From NCBI GenBank assembly GCA_958510825.1, contig OY294049.1, positions 33,322,774 through 33,386,773 on the forward strand: 64,000 bases of DNA. The letters are read 5' to 3'. Below, one piece after another: positions 32,665 to 43,024 of this stretch. Under the pieces are notes generated by a model, which saw nothing but the letters and a program-made list of their open reading frames with translations, did not search any database and had not been told where the DNA came from. This DNA comes from Brachypterus glaber (Eukaryota; Arthropoda; Insecta; Coleoptera; Kateretidae). A program made the position numbers and the translations under genes. Positions within the stretch are counted from its first letter, which is position 1. The number at the start of each line of letters is the position of its first letter.

Positions 32665-35657
32665 TAATAATAATAATAATAATAAACGTTTATTGTATAA
32701 AAGATTACAAATCTTGTTACAAGAAGTTTGAATATATAAAAAAAAATACAAGAGAAGAGAAAAAAAAATACACTAAATACTAAACCCTAACTATTTAAGT
32801 AATTTGATGGATATTCATAGATAATTTAATAAAAAGAAAAAGCAGAAATTTTAATACAAAAAAAAAGTTAATTAAAAGAAGAAACGATAATACCAATATT
32901 TAAAGGTTAAAGACAAAAAGCATTATTCGTTAGTTATAAAGGAACGGAGCTTTAATAAGTTTCCGATAAAACTGTGCAGCATTTTTATTTTAGTTACATT
33001 AAGAAAGTTAAGTGCAAAGACTAGACCGTCTAGGTTAATAAGGCTATCAATGTAAGGTGCACGCAACGGTTTGTACATGGGGCATTTAAAGAAAATATGA
33101 TCTAAAGTCTCAAACTCGTTTAAGTTGCAAATAGTACATACTTCTTTAGGGTTGATTTTGTAAAAGCTGCCATTGAATGAGAAGGAGGTAGAAAAGCTTG
33201 TAGCCATACGTAATTGCATTATTATACGAATGATAGAGATATTATCTCGACAGTATAAATAATTTTGAGGTTCCAGATTAATTCTAAACTTTTGATAAAT
33301 AGTTGAATTTTTGGAAAAAAATAATGAATTTATGTCATCTCTATGTAGAAATTCGCGAAATTTGTTAAGTAAAATTGGTCTATTGTATTTTATTTTTCTT
33401 ACTGTTAAATTAGTCAGAAAGTTAGATTCATCAATTTTTTCCAGCATACATTGAAACTGTGCCAACCAGTTATATTTTGTATTACCATTGTTTAAGTTTT
33501 GTAAGCGGTTAAAACAAAGCTTGGGGTATCTATGAGCGGGCATTCTAATAAGCTTTTCAATCCAATTAAGGCACATTTTAAAAATCAAGAAAGAAACTTT
33601 AACGGACCCAGTTTCGAGTCGTATCATATAATCCGGGGTGTTGCGGGGGAGTAAAAATAATCTTTTAAAAAAGGCCAACTGAACACGCTCAATTTCATTA
33701 AAGAAACGTAACGCCCAAACTGGAGAACTATAAAGCAAAGTAGATAGGACTATAGATTCATAAAGTTTAATTCGGGATTGCCAGCTGTTGATTTTTGAGT
33801 TTGACAAAAGGGACATAACGGTACCGATTGATTTTTTTGTTTTATTGCATGCTTCTTTGGTCATTTCAGCGAATAGCCCTGACTGAGAGAATGTAACACC
33901 CAGGTAAACGTACTTGTTTACTACTTCAATATTTTCGCCGTCATATTTAAAGTTTAAGTCACGTGAATACCTAAAGCCACCCTTGGTAAAACAGATTATT
34001 TTCGTTTTTTTAATGTTAATTTTAAGGCCATTTTCATTTGCATACTGAGAGAGAATTTTGAGTTTACGTGAAATATCAATGGGCGATTCCCCAAAAATGA
34101 CCAAATCATCAGCGTATAAAAGCATAAGTATGTCCACAAGACCATCCACATTAACACCCAAGGCTCCATTTTCCCTAAAATATTTTTCTATGTCAGAAAT
34201 AAACAATGCAAAAAGAATGGGGCTTAATGGTTCACCCTGTAGAACTCCCTCAGAAATGTTGTAGGGTTTTGAATAGCCTTCAGCAGTTTTTATTTGTGCA
34301 ATTGCTTTGTCATACAACATTTTGAGGATCCTGATTATTTTCGAACTTACTCCAAGAGAGTGTAATTTTTTCCATAACAGATGGTGGTTAATACAGTCAA
34401 ACGCACGTTTGAAATCTACAAAAATCGCATAAAGTTTTCTACCTTTCAACCGTAGACAGATATTAATGAGGGAATTAAGAGTAAATAGATTATCCAAGCA
34501 ACCCCGGTTTTGTCTAAAGCCTGCCTGACATTCCGGTATAACATTAAATGTATCGGACCACTCTGTAAGCCTTTGTAAAATTATTTGAGAGAATATTTTT
34601 TCCATACAGTTTAGTAGAGCTATACCGCGGTAATTAGCAGGATCCTCAACTGGACCTTTTTTGTGAAGCATAAGAAGTGAAATCTCCGACCAAGTATGGG
34701 GAATGATTTCTTTGTCAAATATATTGTTATATAAATTCAGTAGGTAGCATAACCAGTTTTCTGGTAGATACTTAAAAAACTCAAATGGAATATTGTCCTT
34801 ACCTGGACTTTTACCATTTTTGCATTTATTAAGACTGGACTTTAGTTCATTTAAAGTTATACGCGAAGTTAGTAATGACGAACCGGCGTCAGAATATAAA
34901 AATTGTGACTCGTTATGCACAGTGTAAATTGAGTCATAAAAGGACTCCCAGTCAAGCAAGGATAAACTAGCAGGTTTATTATTTGAGCGTAAATTTTTAA
35001 TTAATTTCCAAAATTCTGATTGATTTTTAGTTGCACTAAGCCTGAGAGTTAAGTTAATTGTATGAGCCTCCTTTTTAAGTTTTAAAATACGCCTGTACTG
35101 TTTTTTAAGGCTCAGATAAATTACAAGTAAGTCCTGCGAGAAGTTATTTTTTTTACAGTTTTTTAAAGCATTTTTGGCAGCTTTTTTCGCTAGTAAGCAC
35201 TCATGATCAAACCAGATATGGTTAAAGGAAGTAAGTTTCTTTGTAGAATTTAAATTTAAGCGCAAATCTTTGGCACAGTCAGTGATAGAACTGAGTAAGT
35301 TTAAATAAGAAGCGGAGATATCGTTTTCTCTGTAGTTAAATATATTATCGGAGTGTAACATTTTGCTGTAAAATTCGTCGTGTTTACTAGTGTTCCAGCG
35401 AAAGATGTCTGTACTATTCGCTACAGCTTTTTTATTATCTGGCAAAATATCTACGGCTGAGTCAAAAGTTAATAGAACAGGAAAGTGATGTGAAGGTGAA
35501 AACGAGTTAAGGACTTCAAGATCGCGCACCTTATGCAAATAATCGTTGTTGCACCAAACGAGGTCTATAACGCTCTTACCTAGGGTACTTACGTAAGTAA
35601 AATTCGCAGTTTTATCGGAAGCTGTTCTGCCGTTTAGTAGCGTGAACGAATTGCTGC
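32665..35657 (-). mobile_element. Young 5'-truncated LINE with perfect 13 bp TSD
   Basis: A 2993 bp minus-strand insertion bounded by identical ATTATAAATTATT copies. The 3' end is a (TTA)n-type tail next to 32665-32690; the 5' end breaks inside the endonuclease domain. The intact frame and perfect duplication indicate a recent insertion by target-primed reverse transcription that stopped early. Confidence 0.93.
32923..35657 (-). CDS. LINE ORF2: endonuclease remnant + reverse transcriptase
   Basis: About 910 uninterrupted codons; 871 follow the first Met (35538), and the frame is open upstream to the truncation point, so that Met is not the true start. The first ~60 codons are the end of an apurinic-type endonuclease (GKSVIDLVWCNNDY, then SPSHHFPV, the SDH-like block). 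The reverse transcriptase follows, numbered from the Met: SPGKDNIPFEFF (244-255), QAGFRQNRGC (338-347), catalytic VDFKRAFD (374-381), GVLQGEPLSPILF (431-443) and LLYADDLVIFG (473-483). Near the C-terminus CTICNLNEFETLDHIFFKC forms a zinc-knuckle-like C-x2-C…H…C. ORF1 and the promoter are missing. It is a non-LTR element; the clade is undetermined. Confidence 0.95.
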
Positions 35658-35670
35658 ATTATAAATTATT
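35658..35670. repeat. Target-site duplication, LINE 5' side
   Basis: ATTATAAATTATT, identical to 32652-32664. Confidence 0.85.
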
Positions 35671-37194
35671 ATACTTTTGCATTATATTTTTACCATAATT
35701 ATCCTAAAAAATCAATTAATTTTAATTATTAAAATAGCAAACTCCCTGGACTATTTTATTTATTTTTTATCATTTTGCTTTTTTCTTAATATAAAGCCTT
35801 GCTATAGTATAAAAATTAATACCAACTTTTTATTTAATTTTTTTCTATAATAACCTTTTTACAGAATGAATATTGAAGTTTTACATGAATAATGAAAAAA
35901 TCAAAGGGGTTTAAATCAGGAGATCGTGGCGGCCACTTAAAAGTTCTGTACAGGTTAATTAGGAAATAGGTTTACACGTTACAAAGGGTGGTCCCAAATA
36001 AAAGAATATGGAACATGAGTTAGGGATTTAAAGTATAATCTTTAAATCTATTTTTATTGTTTTTTTTGTAATTAGGATTAATGATAGTCCATTATTAATC
36101 GAGGCAATTATTATACACAAAAACAGTGGTAGTGAGAAATCGTGCATGAAGGAAGAAATATAAATTTAACATTACAAGAAACTTATCACGTAACAATGAC
36201 TTTCAATTTTATATATCCCATAAAAACCGGGTAATTCATGTTGAAGCACAACTCAATGTTAATAAACTTATAAAAAAATCGTATACGTCAATTCAATATT
36301 AATTAAAATAATTATTTAATAGTACTCTGGAGGCATCCATAAATCTTTTATAGTTATCTGCGTAACTAGTTAGTTAATCACTTAACTCACCTATTATAAT
36401 GTTTTATTCTCGGTTTTCTCGGTTGTACCCTAAATTTATTTTTTTTACAAAGCTTTTTTAATGCTTTTTTTCTAAATAATGACAAATGTTATTCCAATAG
36501 AAGTATCTATGGGTCTAGGCCAAGCACCATTAAAAATATGTTTGACGTTTAAAAATTATACTAGATATTTGATTGTAGTCACCAAAACCATTTTTTTAAA
36601 TATTTTTACAGATAATTTTAATGTATGAAGTTTGGTTTGCCCAACAAATAAAACTAAACTAAGAATATAACCACTGAATTGATATGTAGTTAATTGCGTG
36701 TTTTGTTAAAGTGGTAAATTTGAACCAATCACAAAAATTAAATAGTTTTTCAACCTGGAAAGAGACGCGCGTTAAGCGAGAAATCTGAAAAGCGACATAA
36801 AAAAGCAAGGTAACACCACAATCTCACGACTAGCTCGGATAAGGGTTTTTTTAAATAAAATTTTTAATTTCTTTTAATTAAACCTTGAGTGAATTTTTTT
36901 TAAAAATAAATCACTAGTGACCATAGCAATAAAGAAGCGTTGGAACGAATTAAAAGACTGATGAACTAATTTACAATGTTGATGTAAATTAACTTTTAAG
37001 TACTACTTAAAAGTAGGTCCAATACCGTAAAAACTGTTAAATAACGATGTGAATGTAGGCGCCAGAGGCTGCAAAAGAAAGGGAAAGTAAAAAATCAATT
37101 GAGGACTACATGTTCCATAAGGGCTTAAATGCCATTTTTGGCGATTTGCGTTTTTTGAATGAAATTAATAGTATGACTCAGTGACATTGACAAT
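35671..37194. other. AT-rich, nothing recognised
   Basis: No supported gene or element ends. GAGACGCGCGTTAAGCGAG (36764) is a small CpG-containing patch. Confidence 0.45.
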
Positions 37195-38140
37195 TACACA
37201 GGTCAACAGTTGGAAAGGTGTCTGGGTTATCTCACCGGATTCTAACTCTACCTATTGCCTAGTTACTTGCCTTATAACTAAAAGTTTTCTTCTAAAAACC
37301 GGTCGCGAGATAATTCATCTCAAACTTTTTAAAATAAAAAAATTAATTAGAATTTTGACAAATTACACAATATTTTTACAAATGGGTATCCTAGGGTTTT
37401 TGAGGTTGCTAAAACCCGAGAGGTAAACCTCTGATAAAATTTTGTGCACCTTTAGGAGGAAAACTTCAAATATTTCCTCCAGACTACCTCCAAAAGTTAT
37501 CTCGAGTTTCTAAGATTTCCTCCGAAAAGGAGGAAATCTTTAAAGATCCTTCAGATTCCCTCGTGACCTTCAAACATTTCCTCCAGATTACCTCCAATTT
37601 GTACACCTGAATTCCTCTGTGGTTTACCCCTCAATAAACCCGAATGCCTTGTTAAGCATTTTAAATTGAAAATGGCGTCAAAAAGATTAGGGAACGTTCA
37701 AGTATTACGTAACGCAAATTTTGATCATTTTGGACCCCCCCCCCCCCGGAACGCTATTTTCCTATACCATTAACATGGGCGTACCACACCAAAAGAACTT
37801 TTTATGGTTAGAAAAAATGAAAAAACGGTTGGACATATGGGGACGAAAAAAACATGCTAATGGGTTGATTTTAAATTTTAAACAACGGATTCGGTTTCAG
37901 CAACCTCAAAAACCTTAGGATACCCACTCGGATACCCATTTTCAAACATACTGTGTAATCTGTGAAAATTCTAATTAATTAGTCTAATTTAAAAAGCTTG
38001 GGATCAATTATCTCGAAAACGGAGTGTAGTAAAACATTTTTAGTTATCAGGCTAGTAGATCAGGTAGATCTAGAATCTGCTGAAAAAAAAAACATGCACC
38101 TTGGAATGTTTTTTAGTTTCTAGAGCTGTGTAATTGACCC
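37195..38140. mobile_element. ~950 bp fold-back element with inserts
   Basis: ATTAATTAGAATTTTGACAA (about 37343) and ATGGGTATCCTAGGGTTTTT (about 37383) return inverted at 37910-37985. The centre holds a C-tract (37734-37747) preceded by GGAACGTTCAAGTATTACG, an interspersed sequence also present near 54409, and a small hairpin GATTTCCTCCGAAAAGGAGG at 37515. Confidence 0.7.
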
Positions 38141-38146
38141 GAATAT

Positions 38147-38198
<52 letters not shown>

Positions 38199-38200
38199 TA
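38147..38200. repeat. (AAT)n microsatellite
   Basis: About 17 TAA units with one AAC interruption. Confidence 0.95.
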
Positions 38201-38849
38201 TTGCAGCTGTAAGGCCTAAATTGTTTTTTACTTAAAAATCTTTGGTTTGGTTTTGGTATAAATCCTTCTGGAAAAAAAAATTAATTGCGTTTAACCACTT
38301 ATGAAACTGGCACTCTTTAAAAATTGATGTTGCAGTAACTAAAGCGAAATATCGATATCAACTTATTTATAGTGGGTGATTTGTGGTTATTGTGTGCGAT
38401 AACAAATGGCAGATTTACACGGTTTAATAGACATAGTATTTTCTATCGGTCTTCGTAATTGATTTATTTATTGCCAATAGCATGGCTATCTTTATTGTAC
38501 TTAATTTATACTAAGACTATTATTATGTTATATAATACGATTGTAGCAAAAACTTTACACTCCAAAAAGCAGAAAATTATACGTTTAATTGGTTCCATGA
38601 TTAGGGGTGACGTGAGGGATTTGATAGAGGGGGGGCAGGTCAAAAATGTCCCTACTAAATAATAAGGATTCACCCCATAGGGTCATCCCTGTCTATGGGT
38701 AGGGCCAGATTTTCTATTAAAAATTATAATTTATAACATTTGGCAATTTTCCAAGTGTTACATATAGGCAATACCTAAATACCTAAATTTGAGTTAAATA
38801 ATAAATAGGGTGGATACTGGATAATTGGGGTACATGGAGGTGACATATT
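38201..38849. other. Intergenic; two short frames of doubtful value
   Basis: ATG at 38406 opens 18 codons (MADLHGLIDIVFSIGLRN) ending at 38462. An overlapping frame, shifted by one, runs without an ATG at its start to 38662, with a hydrophobic start and basic end. Without homology or splice sites I do not call a gene. Confidence 0.3.
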
Positions 38850-39110
38850 CATGCACATCACATGCACTTAGGCCGCCTTGTTGGGCCCATTGTACTACCT
38901 CCCTTTGGTAGCAACATCTAATCCCTTAACCATCCAACCCTTTGAATGTACCTCTGTAAGGAATTAGGAGTGATGTTGCTTATACCGGCCATATAGAGCC
39001 AGTACTCTTCTAGCATGGATCCTCGTTTTGACGCTAACCCTGGACAGTGACAGAGCACGTGTTCCATTGTTTCGTCTTCTAGGTAACATCCTCAAAGTGG
39101 ACTTCGACAA
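38850..39110 (-). pseudogene. LINE ORF2 C-terminus remnant
   Basis: The minus strand reads …GCYLEDETMEHVLCHCPGLA… and continues to a stop near 38930. The H-V-L-C-H-C-P block with ET…H…C spacing is the zinc-knuckle region after the reverse transcriptase of R1/jockey/I-type LINEs. An in-frame stop occurs just before it (about 39093) and the RT domain is missing. It is a decayed copy of a different family from the LINE at 32665-35657. Confidence 0.7.
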
Positions 39111-39854
39111 ATAAATAGAGGTATAAAATTTAAATTTTTAAGAAACCACCAATCAAGTTTCTGCAGAAACCATGGTTTCAACGGGTTTTAAAGGATCTAT
39201 CAAGGACAAGAACACTATGGCTAACAGTCAGGTTAACCCTATATATCATCGTGTTCTCATTTGATAACATAACTTCTAAGTGCCACCCAAGTTCCATTGC
39301 TAAATTAGCCTAACTTCAAGAAAATAATTTAATTAAAAATTGGTAGTTTTTTAAAGTTTAGTATTATTATAATATTAGATGATTATGCTTATTAGATAAT
39401 TGCAGACTGACATTAAAGATATTCATTGATTATAGTATGATGGTATTTAAAGGTATTTTTATTTATAGTCCGTAAAATTTAGCATTTCAGCTAAACACTA
39501 TAGAGAGAGGCATTATATAACAATTTTGACACTTCAGTATTGCACAAACAAGCAATTAAAAAAATTCTCTACCATATACGATGAATTGTTCCCAAAAGGT
39601 TCTTACTAGAAACCGAACATCCATAACTTAACAACTGAACATTATACTAGAAACAAAATTTTCATGTGTAATAAGTTGAAAAGTTTTTAGTTTTGATCGA
39701 TCTCAGGAGAAAAGAGAGCTTTGTTATGGCAAAAAAAAGTTTTTCGAATTTTAATACCGTTTTTTTGTCGGCCCGTCCGTCCAAAGTCCAAAAACCAACA
39801 TGTTATTACTAGGTTTCCCTGAAAAAAACACATAAGGACGTAAAATATGTATAC
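39111..39854. other. AT-rich, nothing recognised
   Basis: No supported feature; 39120-39300 may be further decayed LINE sequence. Confidence 0.4.
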
Positions 39855-40318
39855 GCGGTGTTAGTAGTCTTATGTCACATATTAAAGAATATAATTCTAC
39901 ATCAAATAACATAAAAAACCCACTATAAGAACATGGTCCAGAAACGACCCTTTAAAATTTTAATGAAAATAAGGTTTTTAATTAATAACTCTGGTACCCT
40001 TTGAAATAGAGCGACGAGGTTTTGCATGTGAACTAACCTTAATAAGGCCCATCTTCGTATGTTATTCTTATGTAATAAGTACATTAACATAACATACGAT
40101 GATGGGCCTTATTAAGGTTAAGATTAACCAGGGGCGTCCGAAACGGGGGAGTCTTATCTAATACTGTAGGATTAACCGTTTTCGAGAAAAAATCGTCTGA
40201 AGGTGCAATTTCACATTTTGAGGACTAAAGAAATAATACTAAAATGTTGAAAACCAAAATTTTAATTATGTTGGGTGAATGTACGTCAAAAACTAAGAAA
40301 AAACCTCATTTATAGGTA

Positions 40319-40851
40319 CAGTGGACTCGCGCTAGTGTGACACAAAAAAAAAACGGACGTGTTCATCTTATCGAGATGTTCACACCATCGAAGGTATATT
40401 TATAAATGCAGAATACTAACAGAAATGCCCTCTAAACTTAAAATTTACTCAAAAAAAAATTGTAGGTACTTACAAACATATTTATTAAGTTAAATTTTCC
40501 AGTTTATTGATTAAAATAAGATGTAATTTTTGTCTGAATCTAGCTGACCAGTGGATGGCTACCGCTCTGTCTTAAATGTTTCTTAAGAAGCTTTCTATGT
40601 CATTAACGCCAGCATTGTTTTTCTCTGCCCATTGTGAAACCACTTAGTGCTGCCAGAACCTCTGAAACAGGAACTTTTTTAGGTACCTCAACTTCTGTCT
40701 CAGATTCATCATCTTCCACGTCTAAGTGAATCAACGATTCGTCATTGAGGCTTTCCAATGTTGCTGCTGAATATATAATGTATTCATTTTGGCTGTTCAT
40801 ACAATTGGAAGGGTCACATAAGCGTGTGTTCACACTAGCGCGAGTCTACTG
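40319..40851 (-). mobile_element. Tigger/pogo-like element nested in the palindrome
   Basis: CAGTGGACTCGCGCTAGTGT at the left and ACACTAGCGCGAGTCTACTG at the right, flanked by TA (40317-40318, 40852-40853). The terminus form CAGTGGACTC is typical of the Tigger/pogo group. The 533 bp element retains only the 3' end of its transposase gene. Confidence 0.9.
40500..40833 (-). pseudogene. Tigger-like transposase C-terminal remnant
   Basis: An open minus-strand stretch of 76 codons (40603-40833) is rich in acidic residues, including LDVEDDESETEVEVPKKVPV, followed by SEVLAALSGFTMG. Acidic tails followed by a short amphipathic helix close Tigger/CENP-B-type transposases. It then stops, while an adjacent frame continues with sequence of similar character, so a frameshift has broken it. 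The CENP-B DNA-binding and DDE domains are absent. The assignment rests mainly on the terminal repeats. Confidence 0.55.
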
Positions 40852-41743
40852 TACTTCCAAAAATTAATCCTAATGAAGCTGTTCACCTAAAAATGCACCA
40901 TTTTTAAAGAGCCAATTTTTAGACCTTTAGGTATACATGTATAGAAACTTAATTTTTGATATAGAATAATCAACATAACATCATTGAAATATTGGTTTTC
41001 AACATTTTAGTATTTAACGGTATTTAATTTTTAGTCTTCGAAACATGAAATTGCATTACATCAAATGAATTTAATCGAAAACGGTTAATGCTACAGTATA
41101 CACAGTATACAGTAAAGTACAACGGGAGAATCTTTTTTATGTATTTTGACCTAAGGAATCATCATAATAAAATTAGAAAAAAGTTACACAAAAAACTGAT
41201 AAGCGATAAACGTTTCGCACGCCCCTGGTTAAAATAAGTACATGGAAATAACATACGAAGATGAGCCTTAATAAGGTTAGTTCACACCTCTTCGCTCTAT
41301 CTCAAAGCGTACCAGAGTTATTAATTAAAAACCTTATTTTTATTACAATTTCAAAGGGTCGTAACTCCCTTAGGGTTCGTTTCCGGACCTATGTTTCTCT
41401 AGTTTCATGTTTTTTGATGTGGAATCATCTGCTTTAATATAATATAATATATATACGTATATAAAATATGTATATTTTGGCGAAGGCGCATTAAAATTTA
41501 CGTTTGGTGGACTTTTTTATAATCAAACAATAAAAAAATAATCAAAATCCCAAATTTAACAGCACATGTTCCCGAGAAAGTAAGCGCGGTGGAACCATAT
41601 AATTTTGAGTTTATTTATAATTGTATTGTTATATTTCTCCCAAAAATCGAACATTTAAAGAGAAATTTAATAATAAATAGTAAAAAAATCTACAATAATA
41701 AAAAATTAAAATAAGCAAGTATCTAAAAATTATTTTAAATAAT

Positions 41744-41750
41744 AAAAAAA
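41744..41750 (-). terminator. Pol III terminator of tRNA-Phe
   Basis: Seven T on the minus strand, five bases after the tRNA 3' end. Confidence 0.85.
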
Positions 41751-41755
41751 GTAAC

Positions 41756-41828
41756 TGCCGAAACCAGGGATCGAACCAGGGACCTTTAGATCTTCAGTCT
41801 AACGCTCTCCCAACTGAGCTATTTCGGC
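41756..41828 (-). tRNA. tRNA-Phe (GAA)
   Basis: 73 bases including the discriminator A (41756). Acceptor stem GCCGAAA/TTTCGGC pairs fully; A box TAGCTCAGTTGG and B box GGTTCGATCCC match consensus; anticodon stem TTAGA/TCTAA encloses CTGAAGA with anticodon GAA. No intron and no encoded CCA. One oddity: the middle T-stem pair is T-T (CCTGG/CCTGG), a mismatch where insect tRNA-Phe normally pairs. It probably still folds, but it may be a minor variant or an early pseudogene. Confidence 0.95.
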
Positions 41829-42029
41829 TGATGGTGGGTGTAAAACATGAACAGGATCTAATCATTATAGTTTATGCTTGATTATTTTCGTCATAAACAT
41901 TGATAGTACAGGGTATTTCACAATTTTTGTACTTACGAACTTAACCGAAAATCAAAAAAAAAAAAAATAAATAAATAAACTGTGATCCGAGGTCGATTTT
42001 TATATTTTCAAAATATTATATTATGTATA

Positions 42030-42300
42030 CAGGGTGTCCCAGCTAAAACAGATCTGTGCGTTTACATCTCGCACCCCTTTAATAGAGTGGCTTAATCACG
42101 GTGCTTTTTACTCTTCGCAGCTAGTTTAGCATTAATTTTTTTTAATAAAAAACGAAGCGCTTTTTTAATTTTCGCAGAAAATCATATAAATGGACGGTAC
42201 TATCGAATGGTAAAGGAATTTCAGGGTTTCGAGAAAAACAAAAAATAAGCCCAAAAAAGCACCGTGTTATGTGACGTTTTCTGTCAAGAATAAGAGTGAA
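42030..42300 (+). mobile_element. Solo left end, CAGGGTG family
   Basis: CAGGGTGTCCCAGCTAAAAC preceded by TA at 42028-42029. Inside, CGGTGCTTTTTACTC (about 42099) and AGCACCGTG (about 42257) are partly inverted. No matching right end found. Confidence 0.6.
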
Positions 42301-42771
42301 GACATAATCTAAAGTCTATGGAAATAGCAAACCCGCAAACGTGTTTTTAGAATTTTCTGGATATTCCAAGTTTCTCTTTTAGTTATAAACTAAATATATT
42401 TTAAGTTTATTTATTCATTATGGCATATTTTTACAGTGCCGTATGCAAAGATAGACTTGCTTGTCCATGACAAGTTGTCATACCTCGCATATTTTTGAAC
42501 TTTTTTTGTTCTTCAGTTGGATTAATCATATTCTTTCTTTATTCCGATATTACCAAATAAAGTTTCCGACTTAACATTTAATAAACCTTTTCTTTGAAAA
42601 TGTGTGGTTTGAAGCTGTTTTAAATATAAAATTCGGTTTGGGTGATTTGGAGGGATGTAAGAAGGCTGCAGGATTAGAAAGGTGGGGAAGATGATGGTGT
42701 CGAAATTTATGTATTGAAAATTTTTGGTGATTTGTTTTATTGTCAGTCGAATATAAAATACCACCTATTAT

Positions 42772-43024
42772 ACTCGGCGCATTATCTATCTGAGTAACAA
42801 ATTGGATCAAGCTTGATGCTTTAGTTTTCTTTTTATGCACTTTTCTTGTTATTTCTTCTTGCTAAAGCAAATTATTTGGATTTTTTTATAAATGTCAAAA
42901 TAATGTCTTGATTGACAATAAATTTTAAACAAGATGAAAACCTTACATAAGGAGCTAAATATATTCTGCCAACCAAATAACAAGAAACAAATGACCATCA
43001 ACTCAGATAGATAATGCGCGGAGT
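42772..43024. mobile_element. TIR element ACTCGGCGCATTATC, copy A
   Basis: ACTCGGCGCATTATCTATCT … AGATAGATAATGCGCGGAGT. Almost the whole sequence recurs at 48893-49472, where about 310 bp extra sits after GGATCAAG. Just outside, CCACCTA and TAGGTGG are also inverted, hinting at a longer original terminus here. Non-coding. Confidence 0.85.

Larger units (their letters stand above)
39855..41450. mobile_element. Large CAGGGTG-group palindrome, nested host
   Basis: Arms 39880-40130 and 41225-41440 are inverted copies: AACTAACCTTAATAAGGCCC against CCTTAATAAGGTTAGTTCAC, and AAGGTTTTTAATTAATAACT against its inverse near 41313. Termini are eroded (TACGCGGTG at the left). The interior shares stretches with 60016-61521 (AATAAGGCCCATCTTCGTAT), so both belong to one family. 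A Tigger-like element sits in the centre. Confidence 0.75.

Noticed and set aside
34058..34264. Plus-strand frame inside the LINE
   Set aside because: Antisense shadow of the reverse-transcriptase frame.
38406..38662. Two overlapping frames suggesting a small membrane protein
   Set aside because: The second frame has no ATG at its start and would need a frameshift; no homology recognised.
40801..40860. Promoter-like inverted repeat ACACTAGCGCGAGTCTAC
   Set aside because: It is the terminal inverted repeat of the Tigger-like element, not an operator.
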